Shown: positions 1-6,408 of the stretch, piece after piece
Layout of the letters: every line of letters begins with the position of its first letter
Numbering within the stretch: position 1 is the stretch's first letter
NCBI GenBank assembly: GCA_965603365.1
Contig: CBFDCR010000107.1
Span: 1-13,291, forward strand
Direction of reading: 5' to 3'
Origin: JAHELQ01 sp965603365
GTDB taxonomy: Bacteria > Acidobacteriota > Aminicenantia > UBA2199
DNA: 13,291 nt
Program-made: the position numbers and the translations under genes
Notes under the pieces: model-generated
What the model was told of the DNA's origin: nothing
Databases searched by the model: none
The model's input: only the letters and a program-made list of their open reading frames with translations

Positions 1-3000
1 GTCTTCCACCACCAGGATCATGGTTGATTCTTCGCTGCCTTTGTCAATTTTCCCGGTGCTGTCCGGCAGGAAATATTCTTCATCCTCTTCCCCGGGGTAC
101 ATGATCGCTATCTCCTCAGCCCGGCTGCGCTGTGTCACTTTTGCGGCGGCAGGGATGTTTTTTCCTGGTTCTAGCTGGGGTTTGCCCAGTGGCAGCCGGA
201 CCACAAATTCGGCCCCTTTCCCTTCGGAACTGAACACATCGATTTTCCCGTTGTGAAGTAAAACGATCTCTTTCGATAGGGCCAGGCCGATACCGGTGCC
301 TTTTCCCGTATCTCCCTCCTTGTCCCCTATCTGGTAGAAACGGTCGAACACCTTTTCCAGTTGGTCCCCGGGGATACCGGGTCCGGTGTCCTTAACGGAA
401 ATCTTCGCCTGGGCCGGTGGCGAGCCTGCCAGCGATATGGATACGGAGATTTTGCCCCCCCCTGGAGTGAATTTCAGGGCATTGCCCACCAGGTTGTACA
501 TCACCTCCTCCATTTTTTCATGATCGTAGGGGAGCAGGATTTTTTCTTCCGGGCAGTGAAACGCCAATGTCAACTGCTTGTGCTCCGCCGACATCCTGAA
601 AGAGGCCAGGGCCCCTTTAATTAAGGGCACAATATCCCGGTATTGGGGATTTAATTTCATTTTACCGCTGTCGAGGCGTGAAAGGTCGAGCAGTTGATTG
701 ATAAAGGTTAACAAAATATGCAGGTTGCGGAGCATGAGGTGGTATACTTTTTTCCTGGCAAAATCCTTACTGCGGGATAACAACTGCTCCAGGGGGCTCA
801 TCACCAGGGTCAGGGGCGTGCGGAATTCATGGGAGATGTTGGCAAAAAAGCGGGATTTGACTCTGTCCATCTCTTTGAGTTTTTCCGATTGTTCCCGTAC
901 CTCCCGGGTCCGCTCTGCCACCACGCGCTCCAGCCTCTCTTTCTCCCGTTCCAGTTTCCCGGACCGCCACCTTACGGCCAGGTAAAATAAAAGGAGAAAC
1001 GCGGCAGCGTAGATCAAATAAGCCCACCAGGTCTGGTACCAGGGCGGCAGTACTTTAAAAGAAAAAGTGTCTTCCCGGCTGAGGTCACCGTAGACATTTT
1101 TTGCCTGCACCCGGAAGGTGTAGCGGCCGGCATCCAGGTTTGTATAGTGCCGGCGTGACTCGGCGGTCCAGGGTGACCACTTCCTGTCATATCCGCCGAG
1201 GAAATAACGAAACCTGGCTGCCGGCTCCTCCTGGAAAAAAGGGACTCCACAAAGGAAACCGATATTTCTTCGACTGTAAGACAACACCGGCATGGCTTTT
1301 ACTGTTTTTTCCCCGGGTTCATAACCGCCGAAGATCAGTTCGTCCTCATTGACCCATACCCGGCGCACCAGGGCGGGGAAATCTCTTTTCTCCCCGCTTT
1401 CACCCGTTCTATCAAAGCGCATCAGACCTTCGGTACCGGCAAACCAGGTATGGTCACCCCCCGGTTCCGGGTAAATGGTGTTGACCTGGATAATGGGTAT
1501 CCGGCGAAAGGTGCGCCGATCTATCTTGAAAATATCATCGGCTGCCGGTACGGCGCGGTAATTCCTGGATCTGGAATGGAACCAGATGGTCCTGTCCCTA
1601 GCCTGGACGATACGAAAAACAGGCTCAGCCCCGGGTCCCCCGGCAAAATCTTTGCCTAAAATGTGGTCCGGGATAAAGGTGTTCTTTTCCTCTTCATAAC
1701 GGAATAACCCGTGACTGGTGGCAAATACCACCTGGCCTTCCACCTGTGCCAGATATACCTCTTCCCCCAGCGATGCTGTTTCCTGTTTGAACCGGGTAAC
1801 AGCAGGCTCTGCTATTCCATCCGGGAAGCTTGCTTTGATAACAAGTCCTGTAGTTGTAACCAGCCAGAGGTGTCGTCCGGGATCTTCAACGGCGCTGCGC
1901 AAATCTTCCTTGATGTCCTGGTACCTGTACGCCGTCACCCACCGCTTATTTTTTTGAACCAACGCTGCCAGGCCGGTTGTTGAGGCACACCATATATAGC
2001 CCGGGAACATGGTCGAGGGTATGAGTCGGATTGTCTGATCGTTATATATCCGCCTATGTTTGGCGGTCGGCGTGTCGATCTGGAAGACACCGTTTGCTGC
2101 TGCAGTCAGGAGCGATTCCCCGGTGGACAATAAATCCCAGCAAGTGGCGATTCCAGCCAGGGGTGTAAAATGACCGGTATCCGGGCGCAGGACGTAAAGC
2201 CCCTGCATGGTCCCGGCATAAATATCGTTCTTATGCTTCGTTACAGATAGGGCCATTCCATTCAAGCCTATGCGGGCATCGTAATGGTAAAAGGGGGAGC
2301 GGTATTCGAGCCGGGATATCCCCCTGACGAGGGCCAGCCACAGGTTCCCCTGGCGGTCCTCGAATACGTACTCCACATTATTGTCCTGTAAACCCCTGGT
2401 CTGGTTGAAAAGATATTTCAAGCGGCCGCCGGCATCCACTATGACGATCCCCCCCAGGCGGGTGGCCACGGCATAATCCCCGGAAGACAAACGGATACCC
2501 ATGGATATCCTGTGCTTCCTGAAGTAGTCGTCCACCTGGGTGGTGAAGGGCATTAACCGGCCCTGATCGTAGATCAATAGCCCTCTATCCGATGTCCCCA
2601 CCAGGAAACGCCGGGCTTCGTCTCTGTTGCCGAAAGGGGCGAAAGCCTGTATTTTTTTCTTACCCAATGATTCGGTGCCGGGAAGTGGGATGAGGGAGTC
2701 GTTTTCCACCGTCATTAAACCGACTCCCCCCTTTTGTATGTAAAGCCTATCATCACAGCGCACCATCAAGCCGAAACTGCCTGGCCAGTGCCCATCTATT
2801 TCCGAGAAATTCCAGCGAAAGAGGTGTTTTTTTGCCTTGAAATAGACTCCCTCTTTGCTGGCAACGGTATTCGATACCCGGGAGAAGTTCTTAAATTTCT
2901 CGTCCACCTGGTGGGTCAGGGATATATATTTGAGTGAACCCCCGGCCCCCGGGGTAAAGCAGCCGATCTCATCCTGCCCGCCGATGTAGATACGGCCATC

Positions 3001-3315
3001 TTCGGCAATTGCCATCGAGTATACCACGTCGTTGGGCACATATTTCAATTCCCAGGTCACGCCGTCGAATATCAACAAACCGCCCCGGTTACCCACATAG
3101 ATCATTCCCCGCCTATCCTGGGCGATACAAAAATTCTGGGGATGATGGTCATACTCCAGGTGATCGTAATTTCTATAATACTTGTACCCGGTATCCTGTA
3201 CTCCCTCACCGTATACTCCCGCACCACCGAAAAAAAATATGGCTGCCAGCAGCATCCCGGGAACAACCACGGCTTTCCGAAATCCTGAATTTACCCATTT
3301 TCTCATATCGTTCAT
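1..3315 (-). CDS. Hybrid sensor histidine kinase with periplasmic propeller (C-terminus cut by window edge)
   Basis: An open frame of 1105 codons runs from the ATG at 3315 to base 1 without a stop, so the C-terminus lies outside the window. Residues 1-36 form a signal peptide (Arg/Lys, then a hydrophobic VVVPGMLLAAIFFF stretch). Residues ~40-670 carry two-component-regulator propeller repeats (motifs such as YVFEDRQGNLWLA and DRTIWFHS). A Y_Y_Y domain (~680-750) includes RYFLGGYDRKWSPW and ends near NLDAGRYTFRVQAKN. One membrane segment lies at ~763-782. A HisKA domain has the H-box FFANISHEFRTPL with phospho-acceptor His829. The HATPase domain has Asn945 in GNALKFTP, Asp976 in DTGPGIP and GTGIGL at 1006-1011. 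The last visible residues, ILVVED (1100-1105), open a receiver domain, which makes this a hybrid kinase; a C-terminal AraC-type DNA-binding domain is common in the family but cannot be seen. Periplasmic ligand binding should drive autophosphorylation and relay to the receiver. The ligand is unknown; many relatives sense polysaccharide breakdown products. The gene is divergent from the WD40 operon across 137 bp. Confidence 0.93.
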   Translation of the reverse strand, partial: MNDMRKWVNSGFRKAVVVPGMLLAAIFFFGGAGVYGEGVQDTGYKYYRNYDHLEYDHHPQNFCIAQDRRGMIYVGNRGGLLIFDGVTWELKYVPNDVVYSMAIAEDGRIYIGGQDEIGCFTPGAGGSLKYISLTHQVDEKFKNFSRVSNTVASKEGVYFKAKKHLFRWNFSEIDGHWPGSFGLMVRCDDRLYIQKGGVGLMTVENDSLIPLPGTESLGKKKIQAFAPFGNRDEARRFLVGTSDRGLLIYDQGRLMPFTTQVDDYFRKHRISMGIRLSSGDYAVATRLGGIVIVDAGGRLKYLFNQTRGLQDNNVEYVFEDRQGNLWLALVRGISRLEYRSPFYHYDARIGLNGMALSVTKHKNDIYAGTMQGLYVLRPDTGHFTPLAGIATCWDLLSTGESLLTAAANGVFQIDTPTAKHRRIYNDQTIRLIPSTMFPGYIWCASTTGLAALVQKNKRWVTAYRYQDIKEDLRSAVEDPGRHLWLVTTTGLVIKASFPDGIAEPAVTRFKQETASLGEEVYLAQVEGQVVFATSHGLFRYEEEKNTFIPDHILGKDFAGGPGAEPVFRIVQARDRTIWFHSRSRNYRAVPAADDIFKIDRRTFRRIPIIQVNTIYPEPGGDHTWFAGTEGLMRFDRTGESGEKRDFPALVRRVWVNEDELIFGGYEPGEKTVKAMPVLSYSRRNIGFLCGVPFFQEEPAARFRYFLGGYDRKWSPWTAESRRHYTNLDAGRYTFRVQAKNVYGDLSREDTFSFKVLPPWYQTWWAYLIYAAAFLLLFYLAVRWRSGKLEREKERLERVVAERTREVREQSEKLKEMDRVKSRFFANISHEFRTPLTLVMSPLEQLLSRSKDFARKKVYHLMLRNLHILLTFINQLLDLSRLDSGKMKLNPQYRDIVPLIKGALASFRMSAEHKQLTLAFHCPEEKILLPYDHEKMEEVMYNLVGNALKFTPGGGKISVSISLAGSPPAQAKISVKDTGPGIPGDQLEKVFDRFYQIGDKEGDTGKGTGIGLALSKEIVLLHNGKIDVFSSEGKGAEFVVRLPLGKPQLEPGKNIPAAAKVTQRSRAEEIAIMYPGEEDEEYFLPDSTGKIDKGSEESTMILVVED

Positions 3316-3321
3316 GTCCCT

Positions 3322-3328
3322 CTCCTCC
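3322..3328 (-). promoter_or_regulatory. Shine-Dalgarno site for the hybrid kinase
   Basis: The minus strand reads GGAGGAG about 6-8 nt before the ATG at 3315. An in-frame ATG at 3330 lies just upstream of this purine run and has no ribosome site of its own, so 3315 is the better start. It also places the signal peptide at the N-terminus. Confidence 0.75.
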
Positions 3329-3345
3329 ATTTCAGGACAGGATAC

Positions 3346-3375
3346 ATTATATATTACCCGGCCATCATTTTTCAA
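3346..3375 (-). promoter_or_regulatory. Candidate sigma-70 promoter of the hybrid kinase
   Basis: On the minus strand, TTGAAA (3375-3370) and a consensus TATAAT (3351-3346) are separated by 18 bp. This predicts transcription from about 3339, giving a leader of roughly 24 nt that contains the GGAGGAG ribosome site. No experimental support is available. Confidence 0.6.
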
Positions 3376-3402
3376 GTCTTTGCACAAAAACACCAGAAGT
3401 TC

Positions 3403-3432
3403 TTGAAATCCACCCCCTTTATGGTGGATAAT
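3403..3432 (+). promoter_or_regulatory. Candidate sigma-70 promoter of the WD40/RNase H operon
   Basis: TTGAAA (3403-3408), an 18-bp spacer and GATAAT (3427-3432) predict a start near 3439, with a short leader of about 14 nt before the ATG at 3453. The -35 hexamer is the same as in the divergent kinase promoter and the caspase promoter. The spacer is filled by an inverted repeat. Confidence 0.55.
3408..3429. promoter_or_regulatory. Inverted repeat between -35 and -10 (candidate operator)
   Basis: ATCCACC (3408-3414) and GGTGGAT (3423-3429) form a perfect 7-bp inverted repeat with an 8-nt spacer. It touches the last base of the -35 and the first bases of the -10 of the WD40 promoter, a classic repressor position. 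It lies upstream of the predicted transcription start, so an RNA hairpin or terminator role is unlikely. Confidence 0.45.
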
Positions 3433-3440
3433 TACATCAT

Positions 3441-3455
3441 TGAGAAAGTATAATG
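3441..3455 (+). promoter_or_regulatory. Start-region box shared with the second WD40 gene (copy 1)
   Basis: TGAGAAAGTATAATG matches 14 of 15 bases of the box at 6394-6408 before the paralogue. It ends in the ATG start codon, and its GAGAAA is the only purine-rich stretch available as a ribosome site. It is probably a relic of the gene duplication, retained for translation initiation. Confidence 0.5.
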
Positions 3456-5855
3456 ATGAATTCGATTACCCCGGTTAACCAGTTCGCCAAAGCCAATTCA
3501 CAGATACCCGGACAACATGCAACGCCACAAAATTCAAAGCTATATTCCCTAAAAGAATCAACACTAAAAATTTTCGCCGTCTTCGTATTAGTCATGCTCA
3601 CCATAACGATCTTAAGAACCATCCAAACGGTCGGAATATTCAAGGAACTCATCATCAACGCCCCAAAAAAACTATCAACCGATAATGTTAAAGCCATACG
3701 TCTCGTCGAAGCCGCCTACAAAATGACTTTACCACAGCCCACACCTGAGGCAATGCAGACGTTGAGTACAGTGGCATATTCGACGTTAACCCGCCCTTTT
3801 TACATATTAAATCTAAAGCATAAAGGATATGTTAATTCTGCAGTATTTTCCCCAGATGGACGCTTTATTCTGACCGCTTCAGATGATCACACCGCAAAGC
3901 TCTGGGATTTGAATGGGAAGCTCTTAGCGGATTTGAATAAGCATACTCTTGAAGTGAAGAGTGCGGTGTTTTCCCCGGATGGCAAAAAAATACTTACCGC
4001 GTCATGGGATAACACTGCGAAACTCTGGAATTTGAAAGGCCATATTTTAGCCGATTTGAGACTACATACACGTTGGGTAAACAATGCAGTATTTTCCCCT
4101 GATGGCAGCAGGATATTAACAGCTTCCGCTGACAAAACCGCAAAACTCTGGGATTTGAGCGGGAAGCTCTTAACCAATTTAAATCAGCATAATGATAATG
4201 TAAATAAGGGGATCTTTTCTCCCGATGGAAGCAAAATACTCACTGCTTCCTTTGATGGAACCGCGAAACTATGGGATTTGAACGGGACGATTTTGGCGAA
4301 TTTTAGCCATGACGGACCGTTAGATTCCGCGGTGTTCTCTATCGACGGCACCAAGATACTCACATTTTCCTATAATCACATCGCAAAATTGTGGGATGTG
4401 AGTGGAAGACTTTTAATCGATTTAAATCAGCATAAATATAAAATAGCCAGCGCAATGTTTTCTCCTGATGGCACTAAAATCCTCACTGCTTCCTTCGATA
4501 ACACTGCAAAACTCTGGGATGTTAATGGAAATGTTTTAGTTGATTTAAAGGAAGCGGGACATACGGGAGCTGTACTTAGAGCGGTTTTTTCTCCCGATGG
4601 CACTAAAATACTCACCGCGTCAGAGGATAAAACTGCAAAACTCTGGGATTTAAGTGGGAGGCTTTTATCCGATTTGAAGGGGCATAAGGATTGGATTAAT
4701 AGCGCAGTATTTTCTCCCGACGGAACCCAAATACTCACTGCTTCCTCTGATAATACCGCAAAACTCTGGCCCGCGAACGGAACATTTTTAACCGATTTAA
4801 GAGGGCATACAGATCGGGTTAATAGTGCTGTTTTTTCCCCCGATGGCACAAAAGTACTCACTGCCTCCTTTGATAACACTGCAAAACTCTGGGATATGAA
4901 CGGAACGCTCTTAGCCGATCTAAAAGACAATAAAATTGGGCATACATTTTGGGTAAACAAATCGGTCTTTTCCTCTGATGGAAGCAAAATATTAACCGCT
5001 TCTTTTGATTATACTGCGAAGCTCTGGGATGTGAAGGGGACGCTATTAGCCGATCTAGAGCACAAGGGAACTGTAAGGAGTTTAGTATTTTCTATAGACG
5101 GAACAAAAATACTTACCTCCTCAGATGATAAAACGGCAAAACTCTGGGATTTAAAAGGCAATCTTTTATTAAATTTAAATGGGCATAAAGAACCAGTATT
5201 GGGGGCGGTTTTTTCCCCAGATGGCTCCAAAATACTCACTGCGTCACAAGATTACACCGCGAAACTCTGGGATTTGGAAGGGAATGTTATAATCGATTTA
5301 AATCAACATACAGGATGGATTTATAGTGCTGTGTTTTCACCCAATGGTGATAAGATACTCATTGCTTCACAAGATAACACCGCTAAAATGTGGGATGTGA
5401 ATGGGATGCTCTTAACAGAATTGAATAAGCATACAGATGAGGTAAGGAGTGCGGTGTTTTCCCCGGATGGTAAAAAAATACTAACCGCCTCTTATGATAA
5501 TACCGCGAAACTATGGGATTTGGAAGGTCATGTTTTAGCCGATTTGAAACTGCACAAAGGGTGGGTAAACAGTGCCGTATTTTCCCCCGACGGTATCAAA
5601 ATCCTTACGGCTTCCGCTGATAAAACGGCAAAACTCTGGGATTTGCAAGGCAATCTTTTAGCTGATTTCAACCAGCATAAAGATATGGTTTGGCAGGCTG
5701 TGTTTTCCCCCAAAGGCACTCGTATACTAACTGCATCTTCTGATGGCACCGCCAAAATTTGGTACACCCCGGAAGCAATTATTGAATGGTTGAAGACTGC
5801 CCCAATTCCTCAGTTGACAGAAGAGGAAAAAGAGGAATATGGGATCGGTTTTTAG
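3453..5855 (+). CDS. Membrane-anchored 16-repeat WD40 protein A
   Basis: This 800-residue protein has a polar N-terminus (1-37), one membrane segment (~39-58, FAVFVLVMLTITIL), and a helical linker (~78-118) with AIRLVEAAYKM and AYSTLTRPF. Sixteen WD40 repeats of about 41 residues follow (119-770), with consensus HxxxVxSAVFSPDGxKILTASxDxTAKLWDLxG. A polar tail (771-800) starts YTPEAIIEWLK. No NTPase, protease or nuclease motif is present. WD40 propellers are protein-interaction platforms; sixteen blades would suit two stacked 7- or 8-bladed propellers. The TM, linker and WD40 order resembles the C-terminal half of STAND-NTPase/WD40 proteins, so this may be the sensor or scaffold subunit of a split system (inference). 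Membrane topology is ambiguous from flanking charges. It is first in an operon with an RNase H-fold gene 24 nt downstream. The ribosome site is weak (GAGAAAG), and the ATG at 3456 is an alternative start. Confidence 0.92.
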   Translation: MMNSITPVNQFAKANSQIPGQHATPQNSKLYSLKESTLKIFAVFVLVMLTITILRTIQTVGIFKELIINAPKKLSTDNVKAIRLVEAAYKMTLPQPTPEAMQTLSTVAYSTLTRPFYILNLKHKGYVNSAVFSPDGRFILTASDDHTAKLWDLNGKLLADLNKHTLEVKSAVFSPDGKKILTASWDNTAKLWNLKGHILADLRLHTRWVNNAVFSPDGSRILTASADKTAKLWDLSGKLLTNLNQHNDNVNKGIFSPDGSKILTASFDGTAKLWDLNGTILANFSHDGPLDSAVFSIDGTKILTFSYNHIAKLWDVSGRLLIDLNQHKYKIASAMFSPDGTKILTASFDNTAKLWDVNGNVLVDLKEAGHTGAVLRAVFSPDGTKILTASEDKTAKLWDLSGRLLSDLKGHKDWINSAVFSPDGTQILTASSDNTAKLWPANGTFLTDLRGHTDRVNSAVFSPDGTKVLTASFDNTAKLWDMNGTLLADLKDNKIGHTFWVNKSVFSSDGSKILTASFDYTAKLWDVKGTLLADLEHKGTVRSLVFSIDGTKILTSSDDKTAKLWDLKGNLLLNLNGHKEPVLGAVFSPDGSKILTASQDYTAKLWDLEGNVIIDLNQHTGWIYSAVFSPNGDKILIASQDNTAKMWDVNGMLLTELNKHTDEVRSAVFSPDGKKILTASYDNTAKLWDLEGHVLADLKLHKGWVNSAVFSPDGIKILTASADKTAKLWDLQGNLLADFNQHKDMVWQAVFSPKGTRILTASSDGTAKIWYTPEAIIEWLKTAPIPQLTEEEKEEYGIGF
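3807..5762 (+). repeat. Tandem WD40 repeat array (16 units) in protein A
   Basis: There are sixteen in-frame units of about 120-135 bp. The scaffold is almost invariant (SAVFSPDG, KILTAS, TAKLWD), and conservation extends to DNA, with recurring strings such as GCAAAACTCTGGGAT. Unit 5 is degenerate (FSIDG, IAKLW), unit 8 has WP instead of WD, and units 7 and 10 carry short insertions before the first strand. Complementary-strand frames here encode mirror-image repeats and are not genes. Confidence 0.9.
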
Positions 5856-5879
5856 TGGAGGCGATGAGGGTTATAAAAA

Positions 5880-6386
5880 ATGACAAATCAAGAAAATACA
5901 TTGACGGAGGATATTGGTAATAGCTCACAAAGGCCAATGAGTAGGTTGAAATATACTTTCAGGGTGGATGCCTCTTACGATTTAAAACGAAGGGTTGCAG
6001 GTATAGGAATTGTCATCCATGAAACAGATCAACCCCGAAAAAATGGCCCGGTAATCGATGAGATTTCAGAACTGTACAGCGATGTCCCGGCAGGCGGGAT
6101 TGAAAAATTTGCTGTATTCAGGGCCCTGGAAATTGCTTATGAACGTAATTATGAAATCGTGCACATCCGTTCCGATTATAATTCCATGCGCAGGAAACTA
6201 AAAAAAGACCATAAAGCTAATACCGGCCATGAAAAGGATGACCTCCATGCACTGATATTAAGATACGCCAAGAAGTTTAAAGGGGTAAAGTTTCTCTATT
6301 GTCCTCGACGCAAGAACCAATTGGCCCACCGGTTGGCACGAAAAGCAGTTAAGGAGTTGATCCCGCTGCGTTCTCAATTGAAATGA
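5880..6386 (+). CDS. RNase H-fold (RVT_3-like) protein
   Basis: This 168-residue soluble protein appears to have a type-1 RNase H fold. Residues 24-50 give the first hairpin (YTFRVDASYDLKRRVAGIGI) with acidic Asp30; a helix has Glu75 (GIEKFAVFRALEIAYE); strand 4 has Asp99 (IVHIRSDYNSM); the C-terminal helix NQLAHRLARKA matches the N..AD.LA motif, with His150 replacing the fourth acidic residue. In RNase HI this last position tolerates some substitutions, His among them, so activity on RNA/DNA hybrids or RNA remains possible. No reverse transcriptase domain is attached. GAGGG, 9 nt upstream, fits as the ribosome site. The gene sits between the two WD40 paralogues (24 and 19 nt gaps), implying co-transcription. 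It could be a nuclease effector or an inactive nucleic-acid-binding adaptor; the sequence cannot decide. Confidence 0.8.
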   Translation: MTNQENTLTEDIGNSSQRPMSRLKYTFRVDASYDLKRRVAGIGIVIHETDQPRKNGPVIDEISELYSDVPAGGIEKFAVFRALEIAYERNYEIVHIRSDYNSMRRKLKKDHKANTGHEKDDLHALILRYAKKFKGVKFLYCPRRKNQLAHRLARKAVKELIPLRSQLK

Positions 6387-6407
6387 TGATAAGTGAGAAA
6401 ATATAAT
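6378..6407 (+). promoter_or_regulatory. Possible internal promoter overlapping the WD40-B start
   Basis: TTGAAA (6378-6383), an 18-bp spacer and TATAAT (6402-6407) reproduce the spacing of the kinase promoter. Transcription would begin near 6414, just inside the WD40-B frame, and could only yield protein from a later start such as the ATG at 6436, which lacks a clear ribosome site. It may be coincidental in this A+T-rich junction. Confidence 0.25.
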
Positions 6408-6408
6408 G
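6394..6408 (+). promoter_or_regulatory. Start-region box shared with the first WD40 gene (copy 2)
   Basis: TGAGAAAATATAATG differs by one base from the box at 3441-3455. It begins 8 nt after the RNase H-fold stop codon and ends in the WD40-B ATG. Resemblance continues weakly into the coding sequence, consistent with duplication of the gene together with its initiation region. Confidence 0.5.

Noticed and set aside
3316..3330. Upstream in-frame ATG at 3330 for the kinase
   Set aside because: It would overlap the only ribosome site (GGAGGAG), which is well placed for 3315, and it adds charged residues before the signal peptide.
20..3431. Short plus-strand open frames across the kinase region, up to 140 codons
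   Set aside because: The minus strand holds an uninterrupted 1105-codon frame with all kinase motifs in order, so these are shadows.
5864..5914. Short reading frame starting at the ATG after GGAGG at 5857-5861
   Set aside because: It ends after 16 codons, the GGAGG is only 2 nt from the ATG, and it overlaps the RNase H-fold gene start. It could affect coupling but is not a convincing gene.
5880..6386. Retroelement or retron remnant because of the RVT_3-like domain
   Set aside because: There is no reverse transcriptase palm domain or YxDD motif anywhere in the window, and no structured ncRNA-like region in the 19-24 nt gaps.
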